From a virus: DNA of 34,316 nt. Shown piece after piece: positions 21,944-29,249 of this stretch; within the stretch, counting starts at the first letter, position 1, and each line of letters begins with the position of its first letter. The notes under the pieces were generated by a model. It was not told the DNA's origin, did not search any database, and worked only from the letters and a program-made list of their open reading frames with translations. The DNA lies in the IMG/VR virus record IMGVR_UViG_3300025543_000101, positions 1-34,316 of that record; one strand, 5' to 3'. The position numbers and the translations under genes are program-made.

Positions 21944-22822
21944 CTCGGCTAGTTTCAACTCGTCTCTAAAACACCCTTCGTACTGATGTTCGCCCACATG
22001 AATGATTGGATCATTAACAAACACATAACATTTACCCCCGATATCTTTCCAAAGTTTACAAAAAGAAAAATCTTCACCCAAATAAGTTTTAGTTTTAGGA
22101 TCATGTATGCAATCGAAAAAGTTCCATAAATGAGGTCTATCTACATACTCACCATTTATAACAGTTTTTTGAACTATATTTTTATCTGGATACTTTTCTA
22201 TCATCTTATCAAATACTGCTCTTTTAATTAACATACATCCTGTGGGGCTATGTGTAACTTCCATGACACCACTATCTAAAGTTATATTACTAGCATCTGA
22301 TACTTTCATTGGGTATGTATTTAACCATCTATGTATATCTCCAGCGTTTTTAACTTCACCATCATTCCACTTTTTATACAGTTTATCCCACATCATAGTT
22401 TTAAGTGGATAAGGAATAGATATTAATTCTTTGTCTAAATCTAACATTTTAATAATAGACTCTGCTCTAAAATATATATCAGAGTCTACAAATAACATAT
22501 GAGTGCAATTAGATTCTAAAAAAGCTGAAACACATAAGTTTCTTCCTTGAGTGACTAAAGAAGATTTTAATAAAGTAAATGTAATTCTTATTCCCTTTTT
22601 AATACAAAGTTGTTGTAATTCTAAAAGAGCTTGAGTGTAGTGCATGGTTACATTACTATGACATGGTGTGCAAATCATAATATTATAAGTTGACTTAATT
22701 GTTTTCTTTTGTTGTTTTTGTCCGGTGTCCGGTTTCCACATAGGAATAGTAGCTTTTTCGTATGGTGTTACTGCAACTTCTTTTAACGTTTGGTAAGTGT
22801 CTTCATTTATTGTTTCTTTCAT
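21941..22822 (-). CDS. Glycosyltransferase, GT-A type
   Basis: 293 aa. Motifs: NIMICTPCHSNVTMHYTQAL (nucleotide-sugar entry strand, residues 47-66), SSLVTQGRNLCVSAFL, then HMLFVDSDIYF with the D-x-D metal/nucleotide-sugar site (D113-x-D115), and later YLGEDFSFCKLWKDIGG with an acidic base candidate, as in many family-2-like phage glycosyltransferases. It should transfer a sugar from an NDP-sugar to an acceptor that could be a virion protein, host surface glycan or modified base; no base-modification enzyme is seen. ATG 22822 has GGAGC about seven bases upstream and the gene overlaps the preceding glycosyltransferase by 20 bases, so the two probably act in one pathway. Confidence 0.82.
   Translation of the reverse strand: MKETINEDTYQTLKEVAVTPYEKATIPMWKPDTGQKQQKKTIKSTYNIMICTPCHSNVTMHYTQALLELQQLCIKKGIRITFTLLKSSLVTQGRNLCVSAFLESNCTHMLFVDSDIYFRAESIIKMLDLDKELISIPYPLKTMMWDKLYKKWNDGEVKNAGDIHRWLNTYPMKVSDASNITLDSGVMEVTHSPTGCMLIKRAVFDKMIEKYPDKNIVQKTVINGEYVDRPHLWNFFDCIHDPKTKTYLGEDFSFCKLWKDIGGKCYVFVNDPIIHVGEHQYEGCFRDELKLAE
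22718..22733 (+). repeat. 16-bp dispersed motif, copy 3
   Basis: TTGTCCGGTGTCCGGT, near the start of the GT-A glycosyltransferase gene. On the coding strand it specifies P-D-T-G-Q. Confidence 0.7.
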
Positions 22823-23738
22823 TTAAAGCTCCTTTCAAAAAGTTTGTCCATTCCATACCCTTTTTCTGCCAATTATAAAATCGTTTGTAGAATTTTTGCT
22901 GCTCCTGCAGGTGTTCTTGCATAAAGTCTTCATGCAAATAAGATGCTGCAAAATCAATCGCTGCCGCTGTATCTTTAGCCATTTGTTCATAGTTTTTAGA
23001 GTAATTAATGTATACAGGCCATTCTGCACAAGTCTCATATAAAGCTCCAAAATTATTAGTGATTACATGTACACCAGAAGCTAAAGCTTCTAAAGCTGAT
23101 GCACAAGAAGTTTCTTCAAATATAGATGGGTACACAAACATATCATAATTAGGCATCATTTCTTTTATGTATTCATGAGGTTTATAACCAATATAGTTTA
23201 CGTTAGGTAATTGTTTAGCCTGTTCATACAATCCTTCAAAATCTTTTTCAGTATTATCAGAGAACTCAGATCCATATACTTTACAGGAACTGTAAACATC
23301 TAATTTTATGTGAGGATTATCTATTTCCTGCATTGCACGTAATAATACATTTAAACCTCTCCATGGAGTGCAGTGATGTATTAATTTAATTGGAGTGCCT
23401 CTTTTATAAATTTTTCTAACAGGAAAGGTATCTATACCATTCTTAATAACTACACATTTTTCTGTGGGTATATCAAAAGCATATCTAAATTTTTCATAAT
23501 TCCAATGACTGTTAAATACATACCAATCATATTCGTCATGTCTTTTTTTATTAGTAAAAAATTCTTGTAAATTTGGTTGGTCCCAAGAGTTTTTTTGCCA
23601 AAGAATATTTAATTTGTTTGAATCTATTGGAACTTTACCGGGAATGGATGTGCATATCTGTACTTGGTCTAACAACTCTTTTGAAACATGCTTTTCAAGC
23701 ATTTCCATTTGTAGCTCAGTGGCTCCTCGTGGTTGCAT
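22803..23738 (-). CDS. Glycosyltransferase, GT-B type (GT4-like)
   Basis: 311 aa, a compact GT-B enzyme. The C-terminal Rossmann half is clear: KLIHHCTPWRGLNVLLRAM (donor-phosphate region), LPNVNYIGYKPHEYIKEMM, and FVYPSIFEETSCASALEALA with the E-x7-E signature of GT4-like enzymes, followed by GVHVITNNFGALYET. The N-terminal half is short and ends with VFNSHWNYEKFRYAF and VVIKNGID, a typical hinge. It would use an NDP- or UDP-sugar. The ATG shares one base with the stop of the upstream small gene (TAATG). Overlap with the following GT-A gene implies joint action on one glycan. Acceptor unknown. Confidence 0.88.
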   Translation of the reverse strand: MQPRGATELQMEMLEKHVSKELLDQVQICTSIPGKVPIDSNKLNILWQKNSWDQPNLQEFFTNKKRHDEYDWYVFNSHWNYEKFRYAFDIPTEKCVVIKNGIDTFPVRKIYKRGTPIKLIHHCTPWRGLNVLLRAMQEIDNPHIKLDVYSSCKVYGSEFSDNTEKDFEGLYEQAKQLPNVNYIGYKPHEYIKEMMPNYDMFVYPSIFEETSCASALEALASGVHVITNNFGALYETCAEWPVYINYSKNYEQMAKDTAAAIDFAASYLHEDFMQEHLQEQQKFYKRFYNWQKKGMEWTNFLKGALNERNNK

Positions 23739-23938
23739 TATTTTTTAGTTAAAGCTCCCATTTCACCAATTCTCGTAACTTTAATTTCAAGGTCTTGCCT
23801 AAAATCATCCATAGTAGTATCAGTATTGGGATCAGCAACATCAGCATCAAAATCATTTTTACTAGCATATACTTTTCCAGTTCTTTTATGTTTGATAATT
23901 TCTTTTGCTTCTGCAGGGATCTTAGGTAAATCACTCAT
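23738..23938 (-). CDS. Small conserved phage protein (66 aa)
   Basis: Contains the pattern IPAEAKEIIKHKRTGKVY, ASKNDFDADVADP, then TTMDDFRQDLEIKV, which I associate with small proteins next to virion genes in marine phages. It is charged, without membrane segments. The ATG at 23938 has GGAG six bases upstream and its stop shares one base with the glycosyltransferase ATG. It is probably virion-associated, but the family has no established function that I know. A long open frame on the opposite strand covers the same bases but has no ribosome binding site and reads as low-complexity Phe/Leu, so this strand is preferred. Confidence 0.68.
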   Translation of the reverse strand: MSDLPKIPAEAKEIIKHKRTGKVYASKNDFDADVADPNTDTTMDDFRQDLEIKVTRIGEMGALTKK

Positions 23939-23950
23939 TAAATTCTCCTA

Positions 23951-24088
23951 TTATTTTTGTCTTCGTCCCTGTCTATTATATTTCTTATTGTTTTGCAATT
24001 TCTTTTTTTTATTGGGGCTTTTCGAATGCCTACGAGGTCTTTTTCTAGGTTTATCTCTTTCAACAAAGTCTTTAAATTTTCTAGCCAT
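23951..24088 (-). CDS. Very basic small protein (45 aa)
   Basis: A 45-codon frame between two virion-type genes: MARKFKDFVERDKPRKRPRR, then SKSPNKKKKLQNNKKYNRQGR. More than 40 percent of residues are Lys or Arg, and there are no Cys or hydrophobic runs, so it must bind nucleic acid or an acidic surface. Its ATG at 24088 overlaps the stop of the preceding gene by eight bases. The proline-broken basic composition resembles small DNA-condensing or head-associated proteins; similar tiny genes occur near virion genes in marine phages. The AAGAAA upstream is a weak ribosome binding site. Confidence 0.62.
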   Translation of the reverse strand: MARKFKDFVERDKPRKRPRRHSKSPNKKKKLQNNKKYNRQGRRQK

Positions 24089-24431
24089 TTTCTTGAGATC
24101 TGTCTATTAGAGCATAACTTATTGCACCTTGAATTGTATTACTTCCGGTAGCTGCTTGCACTGTTATTGCATCACCTGCTTCTAAATTTAAACCTTGAGG
24201 TGAGGCATTCACTTGAGACTTTGCAGCCACCTCATCTCTAAAAAATTCGTACTCAGTACTTGAATCAGAAGAATCCACTAAATTCATATTAACTAAAACA
24301 CCTGATGATGCATCGTTGTTTGCACAATAAACACTTTTAATTATAACTGTTGCATCACTAGGACATGTAAATACTGTAGTCTTACCTGTAGCAGCTTGTT
24401 TAAAACCTTGGTTTTTATATCTAATCGTCAT
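24081..24431 (-). CDS. Probable virion structural protein, beta-rich (116 aa)
   Basis: All-beta composition: MTIRYKNQGFKQAATGKTTV, then FTCPSDATVIIKSVYCAN, a Ser/Asp-rich loop, then LNLEAGDAITVQAATG and TIQGAISYALID. The alternating hydrophobic pattern and Thr/Ser/Ala loops fit a jelly-roll or Ig-like domain, as in decoration, head-fibre or fibre-tip proteins. The start at 24431 is chosen because the ATG overlaps the TGA of the preceding gene (ATGA). Two Cys residues in the middle could pair. Precise role unknown. Confidence 0.55.
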   Translation of the reverse strand: MTIRYKNQGFKQAATGKTTVFTCPSDATVIIKSVYCANNDASSGVLVNMNLVDSSDSSTEYEFFRDEVAAKSQVNASPQGLNLEAGDAITVQAATGSNTIQGAISYALIDRSQENG

Positions 24432-24592
24432 GATATAAACCAACTAAATGTATTTTGTTCATTTTTAATTTCTTGTTGATAAGATGTATTTAACTTATCT
24501 TTTAAAGTTTGTAAAGATTGAGACACTTGTCTTTGGTTTTCTTCAGTGTACTGTGGTGTTGGCTCTGGTATTACTATATCAACTCTAGCCAT
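24428..24592 (-). CDS. Small hypothetical protein in virion cluster (54 aa)
   Basis: A 54-codon frame that fills the 150-base space between two virion genes. MARVDIVIPEPTPQYTEENQ is followed by a helical part (QVSQSLQTLKDKLNTSYQQE) and an aromatic end (NTFSWFIS). Its ATG shares one base with the stop of the upstream gene and its TGA overlaps the next ATG, so it is embedded in a coupled string. No motif recognised; a short coiled coil that caps or bridges tail subunits is plausible but unproven. Confidence 0.65.
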   Translation of the reverse strand: MARVDIVIPEPTPQYTEENQRQVSQSLQTLKDKLNTSYQQEIKNEQNTFSWFIS

Positions 24593-25179
24593 TAATACCC
24601 ACTATGTAAGCCACCCGATCCTGAAGTCTGTCGCTCTTGTCTAGGAGATGATTTTTTTGGTGAGGATTGAATTTGGCCCCTATTTCTATCTTGACCATCA
24701 TTATAATTACCAGCTGCAGTTCTCAAATCTAATTGTTTTTGTATAGCTCTAGCTTCCCTCATATTTTGTGATCGTGCTCTTTCTCTTGCATCTACTCCTC
24801 CGTATGATTTAGAATTTAAATAATCCATTAAATTAGATGTTCTTGCAAAATCAGTTCCTTGTATATAATTATGAAGTGCTTTAGCTCCTCTGAAAGCCAC
24901 ACCTGTAGGGCTATAATTTTTATAAAGGTTAAAAATTGTGTTTAAACCAAATGGTTTTTTTTTAGATTTGTTAATATCTATTGAATCTACTCCTGGTGGA
25001 AGCAAAGGTTGAATTCCTATGTTTTGTCCTTGCATAGTATTTTCAGATAATGGTGAATATAAATTTTGTGTTAAAGGAGCAATTCCAATATTCACATCAT
25101 TATTTAAATATTGATTTTGCAACATTGCTGCTTGATCTGCTAAATTTGAATTATATTGTTCTAATAAAAAATTTTCCAT
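24592..25179 (-). CDS. Virion-associated hypothetical protein (195 aa)
   Basis: Low-complexity protein: an Asn/Gln/Leu-rich N-terminus, a Pro-rich middle (LLPPGVDSIDINKSKKKPFG), a helical segment around SNLMDYLNSKSYGGVDARER and a basic Ser/Gly-rich C-terminus (QERQTSGSGGLHSGY). No enzyme motif. The ATG follows the nozzle-like gene stop directly. It lies between the nozzle-like protein and the small basic genes, so a minor tail or core component is most likely. The disordered basic tail could contact DNA or a ring partner during assembly. Confidence that it is a gene is high, in the role low. Confidence 0.6.
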   Translation of the reverse strand: MENFLLEQYNSNLADQAAMLQNQYLNNDVNIGIAPLTQNLYSPLSENTMQGQNIGIQPLLPPGVDSIDINKSKKKPFGLNTIFNLYKNYSPTGVAFRGAKALHNYIQGTDFARTSNLMDYLNSKSYGGVDARERARSQNMREARAIQKQLDLRTAAGNYNDGQDRNRGQIQSSPKKSSPRQERQTSGSGGLHSGY

Positions 25180-27333
25180 TTATCCTCGCATACCATCAGG
25201 TTGTATATCTGCTCTAAATGTACCGTATCTCCAATTTTCATCGGTTGAAGTATTAGCTATTTTCAAACTAGCAAATCTTGATCTAGCTCTTGTATCCACT
25301 TTATCAGTTGAACTTGTAATTGTAAATGGTCCAAGAGGTGAAGAGACCGCACCATCTGTTGGATAATCACGTAAATTTAATGTCACTTGTGCATTACCTG
25401 TAAGTAACTTAAAGTCTGGAACAAATCTTCTTATACTCATAAACAATTGACCATTCCCCTCTATATCTAAATCAAAATCTCCTGATTGTATAAATGCAGG
25501 TATGGCTGTTTTATTACCCACGGAGTCAACTTCATTATTTCCAATTTCATGCGCATAGTAAGTAGTTGAACCATTTACGTTTGTGACACCTTGTATAACA
25601 GGAAAAGTCGGTATGCCTGTTCCATTAAATTCTGTTGCGTATGGGTTATCATACAAAGTTGCATCGTGCCAAGATGTTCTGGATAAAGAACCTGTCGTCC
25701 ATGTTTGTTCGGTATAATTAAATGTGACTACTCTATCTACACTAGAAGAATTTTCTTTAGGATAGAACCAACTTATTTCTTCATAAAGATGATTCAAACC
25801 TGCATAAACCTGTTCTCCCGATGAATAATTTATTCCTAAGTTATCTCCTTTGTCTGTAAATACAAAGTCTTCAACTAAACAAGGAACTGATTTTACTGTT
25901 CCATCATAAACAAAGAAACCACCAGCTTGCCCCATCCACCATACTGCTCCATTAACATATTTAACTGCATGTTGTCCAATCAATCCACAATTAGAACCAA
26001 CCTGTCTTATTGAAAAAGTAAAAGGTGGACCAACGAATTGCATAACATATGCTGAAGTGTCTGTAAGTATTAATATATAATCTTTTGCTTTTGCTGCACC
26101 AACAATTTTTACTCCAGAATCTATTCTAAAAGTACCTGCTGTATTAACTGATGTAGGTGCATAATCAGATATATTTTCTTGATCTGAGAATCTAATAAAC
26201 ATTTTGTCTTGTGTAGTATCGCTTCCAACAGTTGTTTCTGTGCCTAACATAATTAAATGTCTATCTCTTTCAGAAACTATAGACATTACCGATTTTGTAG
26301 GCGCATTACTTACAACTGTAGCTCTCGTGGTTAAAGCTGCAGGTGCCGAGTGAATAGGGTTCCATTCAAAAGTTTTACCGTTTTTAATAGTTGCAATTAA
26401 TTTTTCTCCAAAATGATCTAAAGACCAAGATGCAGGATCTAAAACTACACTTGATGATGTTGATGCTTGTCCCCAAGCTGTATAATATTCAACACCTGCT
26501 CCGTTTGAATGAGCAGATCTAGTTCCGCCTGATGCTCTAGTTATGCCAGTAAGATCGTTAGTTGAAATCCCTGTGTAAGAAATAAATTCAGCTCCAACTT
26601 TAATTGAGCCAGAAGTCGGAAAGCCAGTTGTTGACGTAAGTGTAATAGAAGTTCCTACACCTCCTGTCCCTGCAGTATCATCTAACAAAGCTCCATTTAA
26701 AGTTGAAACAGTACCTGAAGCTCCACTCCAAGCAGCTGTTCCCCAACCATAACCTGAGGTTTGGTTTAAAGGGCCAACTTTTACATAAGGGTTTATAGTT
26801 GCAGCTCCTGATGCAGCAACTGAGGTTCCTGCTGCGCTAGCCATTGTTACAGTAAAAGTATCTATATCCGGAACGGTAACAACTTGAAAAGTATTAGTTG
26901 TGAAATCTGATGCCGAGTATCCTGCTCCAGTTGGAGGAGTTACTGATGTAAATGTAAATAAATCGCCTACCTCAAGACCATGTGCAACCTTGTTAACAGT
27001 AACAGTAGCTACCGTATTTACAGTTGTGAACGTAGCTCCTGTAATAGCTGTATTTAATGGAGTAATATCATAAAAAGCACCTTCAAAATAAATTACTAAT
27101 ATTTTATTTGAACCTAATGCAACGTATCTTCTCCCGTCTAAATCAGCCCACACAAGCTGTTCTCTTATTGCTCCAGTTAAAGTTGAACCTGTGATTTGTT
27201 CCCATCCACCAATTTTTTCTGGTAATCCGTATCTGAAACGAACAAAATCACCATCAGTCCATTGACCTTCTGCTCCTGTTTCAGTGACTTGTTTATTAAA
27301 TCCTGGTCTTATTTGTACATTTGTTAAAGGCAT
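25180..27333 (-). CDS. Tail nozzle/stabilisation-like protein (717 aa)
   Basis: Begins MPLTNVQIRPGFNKQVTETG and GQWTDGDFVRFRYGLPEKIG, the pattern of a group of phage virion proteins related in layout to P22 gp10 and T7 gp12, which form the beta-propeller nozzle below the adaptor ring. The rest is beta-rich with Gly/Thr loops (GDLFTFTSVTPPTGAGYS), an inserted Ig-like region (residues 100-290), and later strands (RQVGSNCGLIGQHAVKYV; VWWMGQAGGFFVYDG). This length fits a nozzle with extra domains. The transcript probably begins next to its own ATG from the promoter at 27339-27352 (see finding). It is the main short-tail protein in the window; the family link is by pattern only. Confidence 0.7.
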   Translation of the reverse strand: MPLTNVQIRPGFNKQVTETGAEGQWTDGDFVRFRYGLPEKIGGWEQITGSTLTGAIREQLVWADLDGRRYVALGSNKILVIYFEGAFYDITPLNTAITGATFTTVNTVATVTVNKVAHGLEVGDLFTFTSVTPPTGAGYSASDFTTNTFQVVTVPDIDTFTVTMASAAGTSVAASGAATINPYVKVGPLNQTSGYGWGTAAWSGASGTVSTLNGALLDDTAGTGGVGTSITLTSTTGFPTSGSIKVGAEFISYTGISTNDLTGITRASGGTRSAHSNGAGVEYYTAWGQASTSSSVVLDPASWSLDHFGEKLIATIKNGKTFEWNPIHSAPAALTTRATVVSNAPTKSVMSIVSERDRHLIMLGTETTVGSDTTQDKMFIRFSDQENISDYAPTSVNTAGTFRIDSGVKIVGAAKAKDYILILTDTSAYVMQFVGPPFTFSIRQVGSNCGLIGQHAVKYVNGAVWWMGQAGGFFVYDGTVKSVPCLVEDFVFTDKGDNLGINYSSGEQVYAGLNHLYEEISWFYPKENSSSVDRVVTFNYTEQTWTTGSLSRTSWHDATLYDNPYATEFNGTGIPTFPVIQGVTNVNGSTTYYAHEIGNNEVDSVGNKTAIPAFIQSGDFDLDIEGNGQLFMSIRRFVPDFKLLTGNAQVTLNLRDYPTDGAVSSPLGPFTITSSTDKVDTRARSRFASLKIANTSTDENWRYGTFRADIQPDGMRG

Positions 27334-27338
27334 TAGGT

Positions 27339-27352
27339 ATTATACCATTTTA
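27339..27352 (-). promoter_or_regulatory. Predicted extended -10 promoter, leaderless arrangement
   Basis: On the minus strand TAAAATGGTATAAT gives TGGTATAAT, an extended -10 (TG-n-TATAAT). The nozzle gene ATG starts five bases after it and has no ribosome binding site. The same 14-mer with one change occurs at 21930-21943. Confidence 0.5.
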
Positions 27353-27368
27353 TTATGTTAAAATAAAC

Positions 27369-27914
27369 TTAGTCTAAGTTATACAAAGGTTCTTGCTTAT
27401 CATCTTTATAATCAGAATAAGGACCTTTTTGGTCTACGTAGTGAAGAAAACATTGTGCGTGCCAATCTCCAATAAAATTTTTACGATAATGTTCTAATTC
27501 ACAGCCTAAATAAATACAAGCATCACCTGGCTCCATATGAATAGAATTATTTTCAATATAAATAGGCCATTCTGTGCCATCACTTCCAAGCATGACAGTA
27601 ACAGATATCTCACAAGATGGTCTATCTTTGTGTGGTTTGAGCTCAGAGTTATAGGTATATAAACGAGTGAAAGAATAAGTAGGAAACAAATCTAAATTTG
27701 TTTCTTTTTCCATTAAATTTTTTTTATTTAAAAGCAAAGACTCACCAAAAGGGTCTCTGTAAAATATTGTATCTGAATTGTTATTTTGAGCAAAATCAAA
27801 ATCTACTCTATTATTCTTGTGCTTTATTAATATATATTTTTTTGCTAATTCTGTTTCTTCCTCTGTGAGAAAGTTTTTTACTAGTTTATATTTAAAATCT
27901 TTTATAGTAGCCAT
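27369..27914 (-). CDS. Fe(II)/2-oxoglutarate oxygenase-like protein
   Basis: 181 aa double-stranded beta-helix candidate. The iron triad is suggested by H95-x-D97 in SELKPHKDRPS and a distal His (H142) in CELEHYRKNFIGDW. ISVTVMLG after the HxD is the usual next strand, and MEPGDACIYLG precedes the distal His as in prolyl-hydroxylase-like folds. It would couple 2-oxoglutarate decarboxylation to hydroxylation of a protein, base or small molecule. The usual Arg/Lys that binds 2-oxoglutarate about ten residues after the distal His is not clear, so activity is uncertain. It overlaps the second oxygenase gene by 13 bases in a very AT-rich block. Confidence 0.72.
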   Translation of the reverse strand: MATIKDFKYKLVKNFLTEEETELAKKYILIKHKNNRVDFDFAQNNNSDTIFYRDPFGESLLLNKKNLMEKETNLDLFPTYSFTRLYTYNSELKPHKDRPSCEISVTVMLGSDGTEWPIYIENNSIHMEPGDACIYLGCELEHYRKNFIGDWHAQCFLHYVDQKGPYSDYKDDKQEPLYNLD

Positions 27915-28483
27915 GATACAACTGAATATCTAATCCCCTTTGTTACAGGCTCTACTTTATGTGGATACATAAAATTACTTGGCCAGACAATAGCTTTTGC
28001 AGCAGATGGTTTAACTCTAAGTATTTCATTAGTTTTACTTAAATTACTAAAAACTAAATCTCCACCTTCGTACTCATTATTTAAAAGAATAATTATAGAC
28101 AATGTTCTCGGTATAGATCGACAATGGTCAGAATGAAAACCATAATGACCATCATTTTCATATTTTAAAATAGTAATCTCTTGAACTCCATGAACTACAC
28201 AAGTTGTATTAAATTTTCTTTCATAGTTTTTTTTTAAATTTATTATAATAGAGCCTAAAAAATTAAGCCAATGCACTTCTGTTTGGGATTTACTTTGCAA
28301 ATTCAAACTTAAATTTTTTACTTTTCTTGCTTTTTCATCCACAATTTGTCCGCCCCCTGAGTTTGAAATAATTGCAGCTTTTTGAAATTTATCATCTTCT
28401 TTATTTAGCCATTTTATAAAAGAAGATAATGTTTCTGGTGGCATGACATTTTCTTCGGTGTATATTAAATCTTCTAAGACCAC
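27902..28483 (-). CDS. Fe(II)/2-oxoglutarate oxygenase (prolyl 4-hydroxylase-like)
   Basis: 193 aa. All expected ligands are visible: HSDH with H117-x-D119, then TLSIIILLNNEYEGGDLVF (the classic strand and GG-D/E-L-x-F turn), NFMYPHKVEPV with the distal H175, and KGIRYSVVSW with R185 to bind 2-oxoglutarate. This is the most complete member of the cassette and is probably an active hydroxylase. The start is GTG 28483, overlapping the preceding gene by ten bases; an internal ATG at 28444 would shorten it by 13 residues. Phage copies of this family are common in marine genomes and their targets are mostly unknown; a virion or host-surface protein is a reasonable target here because virion genes flank it. 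Confidence 0.85.
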   Translation of the reverse strand: MVLEDLIYTEENVMPPETLSSFIKWLNKEDDKFQKAAIISNSGGGQIVDEKARKVKNLSLNLQSKSQTEVHWLNFLGSIIINLKKNYERKFNTTCVVHGVQEITILKYENDGHYGFHSDHCRSIPRTLSIIILLNNEYEGGDLVFSNLSKTNEILRVKPSAAKAIVWPSNFMYPHKVEPVTKGIRYSVVSWLL

Positions 28484-29229
28484 GTTTTTTTAAACCAAAT
28501 TTTTTCTTTATAACTATTTATTAAACTTCCTAAGTTTTGAAATTTTTGTTTTACTATATTATTATCAATAGCTTTAATTTTAAAATTCCATGATTCTCTT
28601 TTAAAAGGAATAACCTGAACATATGGAGTTCCTTGTTTGAACATCATATCAAATTTTGGATATTTATCAGCGTTAATTATAATTGGAAAGTTTACAAAGT
28701 GTGAAAATTTATCAGTGTCTACTATTGCAGGAATTATACTAAAATAATCATTTTCATTTAGTACAGGAGGAATAAACAAACAGGAATACCCTGGCGGTGT
28801 TTTTATTATCCAGGGATTTAATATTTTTAAAAAACTAAAATTACCGTTTTTTTTAACAGGAAAACTTTTTTTACCACCTAGTTGATCAATATTATGTTCA
28901 TTTGATTCATGGCTATTTAAATTATATTGAAATAATTCTTCTTTACTATAACTTTTTGCAGCTCCATAATGGTATCTAATTCCGTATGCTTTTTGCTCTT
29001 CATTATAAAAGTTAAAGTTTAAATTTATATCTTGTGGTAAAGGCAATGTATAACCAGCAGTCATACAATCTAAAAAAGGCATACATCCTTTTATATTTAA
29101 TTTTGGAAAAGAGTGGGTTGGTATTTTTTTATACCATTCTGGTATAAATTTTTTAGCCGGTTTTGGCTGAATTTCTTTTACTTCTACTAGATCAGGATGA
29201 ATACTAAACTCTATCTTATTTGAAAACAT
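28474..29229 (-). CDS. Conserved phage protein, DUF6065-like (251 aa)
   Basis: Pattern of a marine-phage family I believe is catalogued as DUF6065: PAKKFIPEWYKKIPTH at the N-terminus, KGCMPFLDCMTAGYTLPLP (residues 47-65), an internal NPWIIKTPPGYSCLFIPP, then IPAIVDTDKFSHFVNFPIII, and QVIPFKRESW. It is beta-rich, with aromatic and Pro residues as in small-molecule or glycan-binding folds, and no membrane segment. It overlaps the P4H-like oxygenase gene by ten bases and shares its very low GC, so the three probably arrived or evolve together. The family name is tentative; function not established to my knowledge. Confidence 0.6.
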   Translation of the reverse strand: MFSNKIEFSIHPDLVEVKEIQPKPAKKFIPEWYKKIPTHSFPKLNIKGCMPFLDCMTAGYTLPLPQDINLNFNFYNEEQKAYGIRYHYGAAKSYSKEELFQYNLNSHESNEHNIDQLGGKKSFPVKKNGNFSFLKILNPWIIKTPPGYSCLFIPPVLNENDYFSIIPAIVDTDKFSHFVNFPIIINADKYPKFDMMFKQGTPYVQVIPFKRESWNFKIKAIDNNIVKQKFQNLGSLINSYKEKIWFKKTWS

Positions 29230-29249
29230 AGGTTAGTTTTTAAATTAAT

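Noticed and set aside
23733-24110. Long plus-strand open frame rich in Phe/Leu, membrane-like
   Set aside because: It is antisense to two well-coupled minus-strand genes with better starts; the hydrophobicity is an effect of reading AT-rich Lys codons in reverse.
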